Below are positions 51,407 to 60,253 of a DNA stretch of 64,000 nucleotides, in pieces (the first letter of the stretch is position 1; the number at the start of each line of letters is the position of its first letter). A program made the position numbers and the translations under genes. Under the pieces are notes generated by a model that saw only the letters and a list, made by a program, of their open reading frames with translations, searched no databases and was not told the DNA's origin. The stretch lies in assembly GCA_964372215.1 (NCBI GenBank), contig CAYJQC010000008.1:62001-126000 (forward strand), in the 5' to 3' direction. Origin of the DNA: DAIMFL01 sp964372215. Its GTDB lineage: Bacteria > Pseudomonadota > Alphaproteobacteria > Dongiales > Dongiaceae.

Positions 51407-52954
51407 ATGACCGACCGCATCCTGATTCTCGATTTCGGCTCCCAGGTCACCCAGCTCATCGCCCGCCGGGTGCGCGAGGCCGGGGTCTATTGCGAGATCT
51501 GGCCGTTCAGCGCCGAGCCGCAACGCATCGCCGACTACGCGCCGAAGGCCATCATCCTGTCGGGCGGGCCGGCCTCGGTCACGAGCCACGACACGCCGCG
51601 CGCGCCGGGCATCGTGTTCGAGCTCGACGTGCCCGTGCTCGGCATCTGCTACGGCCAGCAGACCATGTGCGCGCAGCTCGGCGGCACCGTCGAGGAATCC
51701 GACCAGCGCGAGTTCGGTCGCGCCTTCGTCGAGGTGAAGGAGGACTGCGCCCTGTTCCACGGGGTCTGGGCGCAGGGCGAGCGCGAGCAGGTCTGGATGA
51801 GCCACGGCGACCGGGTGACCAAGCTGCCGCCCGGCTTCAGGGTCTATGGCGTCAGCGAAGGCGCCCCCTTCGCCGTCATCGCCGACGAGGCGCGGCGCTA
51901 TTACGGCCTCATGTTCCACCCGGAGGTGGTGCACACGCCCCACGGCGGCCGCCTGCTCGCCAACTTCGTGCGCCACATCGCCGGCTGCGCCGGCGACTGG
52001 ACCATGAAGGCGTTCCGCGGCCACGCGGTCGAGGCGATCCGCCACCAGGTCGGCACGGGCACCGTGGTCTGCGGCCTGTCCGGCGGCGTCGACTCATCGG
52101 TGGCGGCGGTCTTGATCCACGAGGCGATCGGCGACCGGCTCCATTGCATTTTCGTCGATCACGGTCTGATGCGCAGCGGCGAGGGCGACCAGGTCGTCGC
52201 CCTGTTCCGCGACCACTACAACATCCCGCTGGTGCATCGGAACGCCGCCGACCTGTTCCTGGGGCGCCTCGCCGGGGTCGACGACCCCGAAGCCAAGCGC
52301 AAGATCATCGGCGGCCTGTTCATCGACGTGTTCGACCAGGAGGCGCAGAAGCTCGGCGGCGCCGACTTCCTGGCGCAAGGGACGCTCTATCCCGACGTCA
52401 TCGAATCCGTCTCCTTCACCGGCGGGCCGAGCGTCACCATCAAGAGCCACCACAATGTCGGCGGCCTGCCCGAGCGCATGAAGATGAAGCTGGTGGAGCC
52501 GTTGCGCGAGCTGTTCAAGGACGAGGTGCGGGCGCTCGGCCTCGAGCTCGGACTCCCTGCGAGCATGATCCGCCGCCACCCGTTCCCCGGCCCCGGCCTC
52601 GCCATCCGCATCCCCGGCGAGGTGACGCGCGAAAAATGCGACATCCTCCGGAAGGCCGACACGATCTATCTCGAGGAGATCACCCGCGCCGGCCTCTACG
52701 ACGCGATCTGGCAGGCCTTCGCCGTGCTGCTCCCCGTGCGCACCGTCGGCGTCATGGGCGACGCCCGCACCTACGACTTCGTCTGTGCCTTGCGCGCCGT
52801 CACCTCCAGCGACGGCATGACCGCCGACTACTACCCCTTCGACCACGACTTCCTGGGGAGAGCCGCGACCCGCATCATCAACGAGGTGAAGGGCATCAAC
52901 CGCGTGGTCTACGACGTGACCTCGAAGCCGCCGGGGACGATCGAGTGGGAGTGA
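51407..52954 (+). CDS. guaA: GMP synthase (glutamine-hydrolysing)
   Basis: A 515-residue enzyme converting XMP to GMP with glutamine nitrogen. The class I amidotransferase domain has LGICYGQQTMCAQLGG (catalytic Cys) and MFHPEVVHTPHGG (His, Glu). The ATP-pyrophosphatase domain has VCGLSGGVDSSVAAVLIHEA, and the dimerisation domain ends RIINEVKGINRVVYDVTSKP then PGTIEWE. Full length and intact. The region just after it is accessory in nature, fitting the frequent use of guaA ends as island sites. Confidence 0.97.
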   Translation: MTDRILILDFGSQVTQLIARRVREAGVYCEIWPFSAEPQRIADYAPKAIILSGGPASVTSHDTPRAPGIVFELDVPVLGICYGQQTMCAQLGGTVEESDQREFGRAFVEVKEDCALFHGVWAQGEREQVWMSHGDRVTKLPPGFRVYGVSEGAPFAVIADEARRYYGLMFHPEVVHTPHGGRLLANFVRHIAGCAGDWTMKAFRGHAVEAIRHQVGTGTVVCGLSGGVDSSVAAVLIHEAIGDRLHCIFVDHGLMRSGEGDQVVALFRDHYNIPLVHRNAADLFLGRLAGVDDPEAKRKIIGGLFIDVFDQEAQKLGGADFLAQGTLYPDVIESVSFTGGPSVTIKSHHNVGGLPERMKMKLVEPLRELFKDEVRALGLELGLPASMIRRHPFPGPGLAIRIPGEVTREKCDILRKADTIYLEEITRAGLYDAIWQAFAVLLPVRTVGVMGDARTYDFVCALRAVTSSDGMTADYYPFDHDFLGRAATRIINEVKGINRVVYDVTSKPPGTIEWE

Positions 52955-53019
52955 GGGGGTGCCCTCGTCTAGGCGCTACAACGAAGATGCTCGGCACTTT
53001 GCGGACGTTGACCGGGCAC

Positions 53020-53997
53020 CTAGGCCTTCGAGAAATTTCTGCCTCCGTCAGGAAGAATCACATATTCGAACGTTACTTCGCTGGTTGCATCACCTCTCGT
53101 GTCATCAGCGACGGATACCACCTTTGTTGCCGCGTAGAGTCCGTTGACGTTTCGCCAAATGACGATTTGCCCGAGCTGCGGTGTCCGTACGCGAGACGAA
53201 AAGTCAAAGGACTCAGCGTCGGCGACGGTCTCAATTGAAGAAACACTAGTCGCCAGTGCCAGGGCCTGAATGCTGTTGGCGTCTGAATAGGCGTGTATCG
53301 CAGTGTTGCTGGCCCTTGACCACTTCGTCTCGAACAGATGCTGCGCCTCGCCAAGCGCGTAGCTGCCGTTGTTGTTCGTGTAGTCGAAGGTCACGGCGCC
53401 TTGGAGCCCGCGTGAATGGTACTTGGGCGAAAGGCCGTCCGCCGGCAGTGTTCGTGGTGCAGATCGCAGGATAACTCCGTCTACATGCTCCAAGCACTGG
53501 GCAGGTGTCATGACGAAAATACTGGGACCGCGCGCTAGCTGCTCCCGCCGCCGCAATATGCCCCTATCGTCAGTCACGAAGATGTCACGGCGGTCAATTG
53601 CGTGCCCGGTCAGATGGTCAATATCATTGATCTTGTTGCTGAAGCGGGCATCATTGTTGGTAAGGCCCGGCGCCAGAATCTGCCGAATTTCCTCGTTCAA
53701 CCTCGCGGTGCCGTCGCCAACCCAAATGTCCTCATCCCATTTCGAAACGTCCCAGCGTGCAACGGTACTGATGACCGGAAACATGTTCAGCGAGCCTAGC
53801 AAGGCAGTGCGCCTCGGCCCGTCCTTGTCTTTTCGCAAGTCCGCTTCCAACCGCGTAGTTACCGCAATCTCGATCTTGCCTTCCATGGCATAGCGCACGA
53901 GTGTGCGCAGTTCAGCTACGGACGTCGCGCTGCGGCTCTCATGATCAAGTAAATTTATCACGCAGTTCGTATCGATCGTTATTCGTGGCAAGCTCAC
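53020..53997 (-). CDS. PIN-domain protein with unknown C-terminal domain
   Basis: A 325-residue protein. Residues about 1-150 are a PIN nuclease fold: LPRITIDTNCVINLLDHES (first Asp), EIAVTTRLEADLRK (Glu) and IFVTDDRGILRR (late Asp). The remaining ~170 residues (TFDYTNNNGSYALGEAQHLF, TKWSRASNTAIHAYSDANS) match nothing I know. A GTG start at 53997 is preferred because AGGAGGAGAGG precedes it; an upstream ATG would add 16 basic residues covering that ribosome site. It is clearly AT-richer than its neighbours and convergent with guaA, so it was probably acquired by transfer. Confidence 0.75.
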   Translation of the reverse strand: MSLPRITIDTNCVINLLDHESRSATSVAELRTLVRYAMEGKIEIAVTTRLEADLRKDKDGPRRTALLGSLNMFPVISTVARWDVSKWDEDIWVGDGTARLNEEIRQILAPGLTNNDARFSNKINDIDHLTGHAIDRRDIFVTDDRGILRRREQLARGPSIFVMTPAQCLEHVDGVILRSAPRTLPADGLSPKYHSRGLQGAVTFDYTNNNGSYALGEAQHLFETKWSRASNTAIHAYSDANSIQALALATSVSSIETVADAESFDFSSRVRTPQLGQIVIWRNVNGLYAATKVVSVADDTRGDATSEVTFEYVILPDGGRNFSKA

Positions 53998-54307
53998 GAT
54001 GGCACCTCTCCTCCTGAGAGCGCGGGCTAAGTCTGTCCGCAGCATGACATTGTGGCGGACTTGATGAAGAGGAGCGTGATTCTCGGATCACTCAGTTTCA
54101 GTGCAGACTGATCATACCAGAGGGAATTGCCAACTCTACTCCTCCTCGCTTCCCCGCCACCGGCCGCTCCTCCCTGGATGGCGAATCGAGGTCAGAATTG
54201 AGTTGACACGCGCTCGTTGGAGCAAAGGAATTGGGATCAGCGTCAGAGTTGAATTACCGAGCCTATTGGCGACTGCTCCGCCACGGGCCGATCAGGGTTG
54301 TAGTGTC
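53998..54307. other. intergenic, nothing recognised
   Basis: About 310 bp between the PIN gene start and the toxin-antitoxin promoter. The sequence is less GC-rich than the core and has no convincing frame. It should hold the PIN-gene promoter near 54010-54060 on the minus strand, but no clear boxes stand out. Confidence 0.35.
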
Positions 54308-54336
54308 TTGTCCGTACATTGTCCGTATTGTATAAG
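54308..54336 (+). promoter_or_regulatory. toxin-antitoxin promoter with tandem operator
   Basis: TTGTCC (54308-54313) and TATAAG (54331-54336) are spaced by 17 bp. Two identical 9-mers TTGTCCGTA start at 54308 and 54319, 11 bp apart, covering the -35 and spacer. This is the layout expected for binding of a ribbon-helix-helix antitoxin on one face of DNA. Confidence 0.65.
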
Positions 54337-54366
54337 ATGCGACCGGAATCGCCCATGAGAGAAATC

Positions 54367-54639
54367 ATGTCCATCGATACCAAGTCCGAGCGGATCGAGG
54401 TTCGTGCCACGCGCAGCCAGAAGGCCTTGCTGCAGCGCGCCGCCGGCGCCTCGCACAAGAACGTCACCGAGTTCCTGCTCGAGGCCGGCCTCGATGCCGC
54501 CGAGGAGGCGCTGGTGGACCGCCGCCTGTTCCGGCTGGACGAGGCGCAGTGGCGGGCCTTCCAGAAGGCGCTCGACCGCCCGGTCGTGAAGAAGCCGCGC
54601 CTGAAGCGGCTGCTATCCGAGAAGAGCGTGCTCGATTAG
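54367..54639 (+). CDS. DUF1778/TacA-type antitoxin
   Basis: A 90-residue ribbon-helix-helix protein. SERIEVRATRSQKALLQRAA and VTEFLLEAGLDAAEEALVDR are the DNA-binding strand-helix-helix of DUF1778, and the C-terminal RLFRLDEAQWRAFQKALDRP is the toxin-binding helix pair. It is followed 1 bp later by the acetyltransferase toxin. In known TacAT systems the complex represses its own promoter, and the direct repeats upstream suit this. Confidence 0.9.
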   Translation: MSIDTKSERIEVRATRSQKALLQRAAGASHKNVTEFLLEAGLDAAEEALVDRRLFRLDEAQWRAFQKALDRPVVKKPRLKRLLSEKSVLD

Positions 54640-54640
54640 C

Positions 54641-55150
54641 GTGGGTGACCCGCGTCCCGTTGTCGCGAAGCTAGATGCGTCGCACGAGGTCGACGGGTTC
54701 GACTGCGGCAGGGAGCCGCTCGACCGGTTCCTGAAGCGCTTCGCGCTCGTCAATCAGAAGGCGGGCACCGCCCAGACCTATGTCGCCTGCCGCGGCGCGC
54801 GGCGGGTGCTGGGCTACTACAGCCTCGCGGTCGGCGCGGTCGAGCATGCGAACGCCCCGGCGCGGGTCGGCAAGGGGCCCGCCCGGCATCCGATCCCGGT
54901 CATGCTGCTGGCGCGGCTCGCGGTCGACAGGTCCGAGCAGGGGCGGGGGCTCGGCAAGGCGCTGCTGAGGGATGCCCTGCTGCGCACGGCGCAGGCCGCC
55001 GACATTGCAGGCATCCGCGCCCTGCTGGTGCACGCCAAGGACGACGAAGCCCGGGCCTGGTACGAACGCTTCGACTTCGAGCCCAGCCCGACCGATCCCT
55101 TCCACCTGTTCCTGCTGCTCAAGGACCTGCGCGCGGCGCTCGCGGGGTGA
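54641..55150 (+). CDS. TacT-type GNAT acetyltransferase toxin
   Basis: A 169-residue GNAT toxin starting at a GTG. The hallmark FDCGREPLDRFLKRFALVNQ at the N-terminus, TYVACRGARRVLGYYSLA, the acetyl-CoA loop DRSEQGRGLGKALLRDAL and the late active Tyr in ARAWYERFDFEP all fit TacT toxins, which acetylate the amino group of charged tRNAs and stop translation. It is paired with the DUF1778 antitoxin. All expected motifs are present, so the pair looks functional. Confidence 0.9.
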   Translation: MGDPRPVVAKLDASHEVDGFDCGREPLDRFLKRFALVNQKAGTAQTYVACRGARRVLGYYSLAVGAVEHANAPARVGKGPARHPIPVMLLARLAVDRSEQGRGLGKALLRDALLRTAQAADIAGIRALLVHAKDDEARAWYERFDFEPSPTDPFHLFLLLKDLRAALAG

Positions 55151-55151
55151 G

Positions 55152-56045
55152 TCAGGCCGCACCATGGGCGCCGATCGGCCGCTCCCCCTTGATCGTCGTG
55201 CGGTGCATCAGCCGCCGGCTGCCGTCATAGTCGTTGACCGCGTAGTGCATGGCGCAGCGGTTGTCCCAGATGGCGAGGTCGCGGGCGCGCCAGCGCAGGC
55301 GGCAGGTGAACTCGGGCCGGATGGCGTGGGCGTAGAGGAATTCGAGCAGCGGCCGGCTCTCGGCCTCGGTCATGCCCTCGAACCGCGTCGTGTAGATCGA
55401 ATTGACGAACAGCGCCTTGCGGCCGGTCACGGGGTGCAGGCGCACGACGGGGTGCGCCACCTCGCGGTCGGCCTCCGGCCGGTTGCGCTCGATCTCGATG
55501 GAGCGCGAGAGCTTGAGGTCGACGGAGACGCCGCCGACGCCATAGGGCTTTCCGGAATGCATGGCGTTGAGGGGATCGAGCATCCGCCGCAGTCCCTCGG
55601 ACAGCGCCTCGTAGGCCGCGTACATGTTGGCGAACAGCGTGTCGCCGCCGTGGGCCGGCACCTCGCGCGCATAGAGCACGGAGCCGAGCGGCGGCTCCTC
55701 CAGGAAGCTGAAATCCGAATGCCAGGCATTGCCGAAGGTGCTGATGCCGCGCTCGTCCGCCTCCTTCAGCACGGCGATGATGTCGGGGTGTTCGTCCAGG
55801 TGTTTGACGTAGGGCGAGCGGCTCAACGGTCCGAGCCGGCGCGTGAAGGCGACATGCTGCTCCGGCGTCAGCTCCTGGTCGTGGAAGAACAGCACGATGC
55901 GCTCGTGGAACGCGCGCTCGATCTCGGCAAACGTCGCGTCGTCGAGCGGCCGGGCGAGGTCGACGCCCTGCACGTCGGCGCCGAGCGCCCCGGCCATCGG
56001 CCGGACCTCGATGCGGGTGTATGAATCGGAACCGGTATCGGTCAT
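55152..56045 (-). CDS. TauD/TfdA-family 2-oxoglutarate dioxygenase
   Basis: A 297-residue Fe(II)/2-oxoglutarate-dependent dioxygenase. The metal-binding HxD is in NAWHSDFSFLEEPP, the distal His in IWDNRCAMHYAVNDY, and the 2-oxoglutarate-binding Arg in RLMHRTTIKGERP. PLGSVLYAREVPAHGGDTLF is the usual core strand. It could act on taurine, an alkyl sulfonate or sulfate, or another acid; no transport genes nearby narrow this. It converges with tacT with 1 bp between the stops. Confidence 0.9.
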   Translation of the reverse strand: MTDTGSDSYTRIEVRPMAGALGADVQGVDLARPLDDATFAEIERAFHERIVLFFHDQELTPEQHVAFTRRLGPLSRSPYVKHLDEHPDIIAVLKEADERGISTFGNAWHSDFSFLEEPPLGSVLYAREVPAHGGDTLFANMYAAYEALSEGLRRMLDPLNAMHSGKPYGVGGVSVDLKLSRSIEIERNRPEADREVAHPVVRLHPVTGRKALFVNSIYTTRFEGMTEAESRPLLEFLYAHAIRPEFTCRLRWRARDLAIWDNRCAMHYAVNDYDGSRRLMHRTTIKGERPIGAHGAA

Positions 56046-56209
56046 GGCCGGACTATAGGCGATTGTCTCGCGGCGGCGGAAGATGGGGCACGTCGTCGCG
56101 GGCCCGGCTTCCGATCCCCCGAGACGGCCGCGATCTCCCCGTCATATGCTGCGCCGCCCGCCCTGGATACGGGCGTCGCGCCGAGAGAATTCGGGGGGGA
56201 GCCCGCATC

Positions 56210-57175
56210 ATGAAGACCCGTGTCGGACATGTTCTTGCCTGCGCCGCCGCGGCGGCGATGGTTGCCCTGGCCTTGCCCGCGCTGGCCGGGGCGCCGGCGC
56301 CGACCCCGGTGGATGGCACCGCGACCCTGACCATGACCTTCGAGGTCAAGGGCGGGGGCGTCGACCGGCCGGAATCCCGCGAGCGCAACGACACCTGGAC
56401 CGTCGCCGACCGCTACACCCTCACCGCGACGATGAGCGCGCAGAAGCCGGGCGGATTCGGCACGTTCCTCAAGCCCGACGCCGACGAGCAGGCGCGCGAG
56501 GCCGAACGCGCGGCGGCGGCCGGCGCGGCCGCGGGGAACATGCAGTCGCTGATGGAACAGTCGCAGAAGATCGCGGAGATGTGCGGCGACGACGAGGCCT
56601 GCGCGCAAGCCGAGATCATGAAGATGGCGCAGGGCATCGACATGAATTCGCCGGAGATGCAGGAAGCCCAGTCGAACGTCGCGGCGGCCTCGGTCATGCC
56701 CGAGGCGCGCTACCAGCTATTCGTGCCGGTGACGCAGTCGGCGACCTACGACGTCGACGAAGTCGCGCATGAAGCCCATTACGACGCGGCCTGCACGCCG
56801 GCCACGGAGGCGAGCTGCGCCATCGACACCGCCGTCGGCGGCAAGGGCGACTTCACCGACGAAAGCGGCGCGACCGTGGGCCCGACCGCGGCCTCGGCGG
56901 AGATCGACTACCAGACCGGTTCCCTGCTGGTCGTCCTGACCGCGCCCGGCTTTGCCACGGTGACGAAGACGGTCACCTCTAGGAATCCCGAAGCCGAGGC
57001 GGGAACGACGGACGCCATCCGGACCGTCGGGGTCGCGGACGTCGCGGGCAGCTCGGTGACGGTCTCCTGCGGCGCCTGCGTGACGGCATCCGGTTCCTTC
57101 GAAAAGGATGTGACGGACGACCTGCTCGGCCGCCCGGCGAAGCTGGTCGTCACCTGGAGCTTCGAGCGTTCCTGA
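56210..57175 (+). CDS. secreted protein of unknown function
   Basis: A 321-residue exported protein behind GGGGGGAG. A Sec signal peptide (HVLACAAAAAMVALALPALA) is cleaved near residue 27. The mature part has a beta-rich start (TATLTMTFEVKGGGVD), a charged Ala-rich helix (about 95-150) with a C-x5-C pair (MCGDDEAC), and beta-rich C-terminal segments with C-x2-C (VSCGACVTASG). No family is recognised. It might be a periplasmic carbohydrate- or lipid-associated protein, but evidence is lacking. Confidence 0.7.
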   Translation: MKTRVGHVLACAAAAAMVALALPALAGAPAPTPVDGTATLTMTFEVKGGGVDRPESRERNDTWTVADRYTLTATMSAQKPGGFGTFLKPDADEQAREAERAAAAGAAAGNMQSLMEQSQKIAEMCGDDEACAQAEIMKMAQGIDMNSPEMQEAQSNVAAASVMPEARYQLFVPVTQSATYDVDEVAHEAHYDAACTPATEASCAIDTAVGGKGDFTDESGATVGPTAASAEIDYQTGSLLVVLTAPGFATVTKTVTSRNPEAEAGTTDAIRTVGVADVAGSSVTVSCGACVTASGSFEKDVTDDLLGRPAKLVVTWSFERS

Positions 57176-57348
57176 CCGTCGCCGGGTTCTCCCGACCCTC
57201 CCTCGCCAGCCGGTCCCCGTGCGCCGTAGATGGCGGGAGGCCCCGCGCTCGCCCGCGGGTCGGCTCGCCCGAGCGCAAAGCCGACCCGGCAGACAATCCG
57301 GGGCGCGACCCGGTAGGATCAGGTTCGAATCAGGCAAAGGAGCACGGA

Positions 57349-58302
57349 ATGGAATTGCGCCCCCTCGGCCGCACCGGCCTCGTCATCGCACCCCTCGTGC
57401 TGGGCGGCAACGTGTTCGGCTGGACCGCCGACGCGCGCCGTTCGTTCGAGCTGCTGGACGCCTTCGTCGATCGCGGCTTCAACGCCATCGACACCGCGGA
57501 TTCCTATTCGACCTGGGTGCCCGGCCACACGGGCGGCGAGTCCGAGACCATCATCGGCGACTGGCTGGCGGCCAATCCGGCCAAGCGCGAGAAGGTCGTC
57601 ATCATGACCAAGGTCGGGTCGGATCTCGGGGCGCCCGGCCGCAAGGGCCTGTCGGCGCGCTGGATCGCGGAAGCCGTCGAGGACTCCCTGCGGCGTCTGC
57701 GGACCGATCGCATCGACCTCTATTTCTCCCACTGGCCCGATCCCGACGTGCCCTACGCCGAGACCCTCGGCGCCTACGACAGGCTCCTGAAGGCGGGCAA
57801 GGTGCGCAGCATCGGCGCCTCCAACCTGGATGCGGCGCAGCTCGGCGCGGCGCTTGGCGTGGCGAAGGCCAAGAACCTGCCGCGCTACGCGGTGCTGCAG
57901 CCCGAGTACAATCTCCATGCCCGCGCCGGCTTCGAGGGCGCGCTCTGCGATCTCTGCGTGCGCGAGGGGCTCGGCGTCGTCACCTATTTCAGCCTGGCCT
58001 CGGGCTTCCTCACCGGCAAGTACCGCTCAGAAGCCGATTTCGGCCAGAGCGAGCGCGGCGAGGACGTGGCGAAATATCTCGACGCCCGCGGCCTGGCGAT
58101 CCTGGCGGCGCTCGACGCGGTGTCGGCGCGGCATGATGCCAAACCGGCGGAAGTGGCGCTGGCCTGGCTGATGGCGCGGCCCGGCGTCACCGCGCCGATC
58201 GCCAGCGCCACCTCCCTCGCCCATGTGGAGAGCTTCGCGCGCGCGTCGGACCTCACGCTGTCCGGCGACGACATGGCGCGGCTCGACGCCGCCGGCGACT
58301 GA
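57349..58302 (+). CDS. aldo/keto reductase
   Basis: A 317-residue NAD(P)H-dependent oxidoreductase with a TIM-barrel AKR fold. MELRPLGRTGLVIAPLVLGG, NAIDTADSYS (catalytic Asp/Tyr), VVIMTKVG (Lys), LYFSHWPDPDVP (His) and SIGASNLDAAQL are the family signatures. The C-terminal VALAWLMARPGVTAPIASAT binds the nicotinamide cofactor. AAAGGAG precedes the ATG. It resembles the general bacterial AKR group, and the substrate is unknown. Confidence 0.93.
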   Translation: MELRPLGRTGLVIAPLVLGGNVFGWTADARRSFELLDAFVDRGFNAIDTADSYSTWVPGHTGGESETIIGDWLAANPAKREKVVIMTKVGSDLGAPGRKGLSARWIAEAVEDSLRRLRTDRIDLYFSHWPDPDVPYAETLGAYDRLLKAGKVRSIGASNLDAAQLGAALGVAKAKNLPRYAVLQPEYNLHARAGFEGALCDLCVREGLGVVTYFSLASGFLTGKYRSEADFGQSERGEDVAKYLDARGLAILAALDAVSARHDAKPAEVALAWLMARPGVTAPIASATSLAHVESFARASDLTLSGDDMARLDAAGD

Positions 58303-58326
58303 TCCGAGCGGGCGCCGCGCGCGGGG

Positions 58327-59256
58327 CTACGCCGCGGTCATCGCCCCGAACGTCCGGAGATACTTCATGCCGGTATCGCACATCACGGTGACGACGGTCG
58401 CCTCGGAGCCGAGGCGCTCGGCCAGACGCAGCGCGGCGACGACGTTGGCGCCGGTGGAGCTGCCGGCGAACAGCCCTTCCGCGCGGGCGAGGCGGAGCGC
58501 CATGGCGACGGCCTCCTCGGTCGACACGGTCTCGATCGCGTCGGCGATGCCGTCCCGCCACAGCGGCACCACGAAGCCGGCGCCGATGCCGTCGATCCCG
58601 TGGGCGCCGGGCGCGCCGCCCGACAGCACCGGGGACTCGGCGGGCTCCACGGCGACGATGCGGATGCGGCGATCGCGCCGGCGCAGGGCCTCGCCGGTGC
58701 CGCGCAGCGACGCGGCGGTGCCGACGCTCTGGACGAAGCCGTCGATGCGCCCCGCGGTCTGGCTCCAGATCTCCTCGGCGAAGGCGCGATAGGCCGCGAG
58801 CTGGTCGGTGTTGGCGAGCTGATCGGTCAGGAACCCACCGCTGCCGGCGGCGATCGCGCGGGCCGCCTCGACCATGTCGCGGGTCAGCTTCTCCGTCATG
58901 CGGCCGCCCTCGCTCGGCACGATCTCCAGCCGAGCCCCGAGAATCCGCATGTGGTCGAGCTTCTCCCGGGCGAAGGCGTCGGAGCTCACGATATGCAGGG
59001 GATGACCCCGAACCGCGCAGACCAGGGCCAGGGAGACGCCGGTGCTGCCGCCGGTGTATTCGACGACCGCGCCGCCGGGCACGAGGCGCCCGTCCGCCAC
59101 GGCCGCGTCGATCATGGCGAGCGCCATGCGGTCCTTCATGCTGCCGGTCGGGTTCTCGCTCTCCAGCTTCAGGAGGATGCGGGCGCCGTTGCCGGGCACG
59201 ACGTTGCGCAGCGCCAGCAGGCGGGTGTTGCCGATGCACTGCAGGATGTCGCGCAT
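58327..59256 (-). CDS. cysteine-synthase-like PLP enzyme
   Basis: A 309-residue fold-type II PLP enzyme related to CysK/CysM and cystathionine beta-synthase. The Schiff-base Lys is in ESENPTGSMKDRMAL, the substrate loop is VEYTGGSTGVSLALVCAVRG, the PLP phosphate loop is SVGTAASLRGTGEAL and the final Ser region is VMCDTGMKYL. It lacks an extra regulatory domain. It diverges from a MarR regulator across an operator-rich gap, suggesting ligand-induced control rather than the usual CysB circuit. Confidence 0.9.
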   Translation of the reverse strand: MRDILQCIGNTRLLALRNVVPGNGARILLKLESENPTGSMKDRMALAMIDAAVADGRLVPGGAVVEYTGGSTGVSLALVCAVRGHPLHIVSSDAFAREKLDHMRILGARLEIVPSEGGRMTEKLTRDMVEAARAIAAGSGGFLTDQLANTDQLAAYRAFAEEIWSQTAGRIDGFVQSVGTAASLRGTGEALRRRDRRIRIVAVEPAESPVLSGGAPGAHGIDGIGAGFVVPLWRDGIADAIETVSTEEAVAMALRLARAEGLFAGSSTGANVVAALRLAERLGSEATVVTVMCDTGMKYLRTFGAMTAA

Positions 59257-59263
59257 GAGGCTA

Positions 59264-59301
59264 TTTCCATGTAACTACAAATAATGTATATACATACAAA
59301 C
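59264..59301 (+). promoter_or_regulatory. divergent operator region with two TGTA-N2-TACA dyads
   Basis: TGTA-AC-TACA (59270-59279) and TGTA-TA-TACA (59285-59294, inside the 12-bp palindrome ATGTATATACAT) are spaced 15 bp centre to centre. A possible marR promoter is TTTCCA (59264-59269) with TATATA (59287-59292), which would place the transcript start at or next to the ATG at 59302. Both dyads are well placed to control both directions. Confidence 0.55.
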
Positions 59302-59763
59302 ATGATCCCGCCGAAGCAACCGCGAAAGACCCTGCGCAGCGACGCCCGCGCGCTGGTCGAAACCTGCGCCGGCTGGAACAGTCGGCTGGCGGCGCGCCGG
59401 ATCAGCCAGTTCCTCGATCGCGAGCTGGCGGGATGCGGCCTCGGCGGTGCGCAGCTCGGCCTGATGGCGCAGATCGCGGCGGCCGACGACGACACCCTGG
59501 GCGCGCTGGCACGGCGCAGCGGCCTCGAGCAGTCGACCCTGTCGCGCAACCTGCGGACCCTCGAGGGCGCCGGGCTGATCGAGATCGCGGTGGTCGAATC
59601 CGACCTGCGGCGCCGGGCGGTGTGGCTGACCGAGGCCGGCGCGCGCCGGCTCGAGGCGGCGCTGCCGGCCTGGCGCAAGGCCCAGGCGCGGGCGGCGAAG
59701 CTGATCTCGCCGGCGCTTGCCCGGCGCTTGGCGGCGCAGGCCGGGGCCCTGTTGGAGGACTGA
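59302..59763 (+). CDS. MarR-family regulator
   Basis: A 153-residue winged-helix regulator: ISQFLDRELAGCGLGGAQLG, LARRSGLEQSTLSRNLRTLE (recognition helix) and VESDLRRRAVWLTEAGARRL (wing) fit MarR. The start at 59302 is preferred over 59284, since the earlier ATG is inside the palindrome ATGTATATACAT and would give six extra odd residues. No ribosome site is visible, which fits a leaderless or near-leaderless mRNA. It probably represses itself and the divergent cysteine-synthase-like gene. Confidence 0.85.
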   Translation: MIPPKQPRKTLRSDARALVETCAGWNSRLAARRISQFLDRELAGCGLGGAQLGLMAQIAAADDDTLGALARRSGLEQSTLSRNLRTLEGAGLIEIAVVESDLRRRAVWLTEAGARRLEAALPAWRKAQARAAKLISPALARRLAAQAGALLED

Positions 59764-59764
59764 C

Positions 59765-60238
59765 ATGAAGCGACCCGCCGCGGCGGCCGCGCCGCCCGCC
59801 ATCGCCACCATCGGCTACGAGAAGGCGACGCCGGACCAGGTGATCGCGGCGCTCGCGACCGCCGGCATCGACATCCTCGTCGATGTCCGCGCGGTGGCGC
59901 GCTCGCGCCGGCCGGGGTTCTCCAAGGGCAACCTGTCCGCGGCGGTCGAGGCGGCCGGCATCCGCTATGTCCACCTCAGGGGGCTCGGCACGCCGGAGGC
60001 AGGCCGCGAGGCCAACAAGGCCGGCCGGATGGACGATTTCGAGGCGATCTTCCGCGCCCACATGGCGAGCGCCGCGGCGCGCGCCGATCTCGAGCGCGCC
60101 GCCGAGCTGGCGTCGTCGTCGCGGATCTGCCTGCTGTGCCTGGAGGGCGACCACCGGCGCTGCCACCGGCTGATCGTCGCCGACATGCTGGCGGAGCGGC
60201 TGGATCGCGCGGTCGCGCACTTGGCGCCGTTGGGTTAG
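59765..60238 (+). CDS. DUF488 family protein
   Basis: A 157-residue protein of the DUF488 family: TIGYEKATPDQVIAALATAG, LVDVRAVARSRRPGFSKGNL, YVHLRGLGTPE and the closing CLLCLEGDHRRCHR with a C-x2-C...HRRCHR motif that may bind a metal or act as a nuclease-like site. It starts 1 bp after the marR stop and ends before a strong hairpin, so the two form one short operon. The molecular function of DUF488 proteins is not known to me. Confidence 0.85.
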   Translation: MKRPAAAAAPPAIATIGYEKATPDQVIAALATAGIDILVDVRAVARSRRPGFSKGNLSAAVEAAGIRYVHLRGLGTPEAGREANKAGRMDDFEAIFRAHMASAAARADLERAAELASSSRICLLCLEGDHRRCHRLIVADMLAERLDRAVAHLAPLG

Positions 60239-60253
60239 CGCGCCTTGGGGTTA

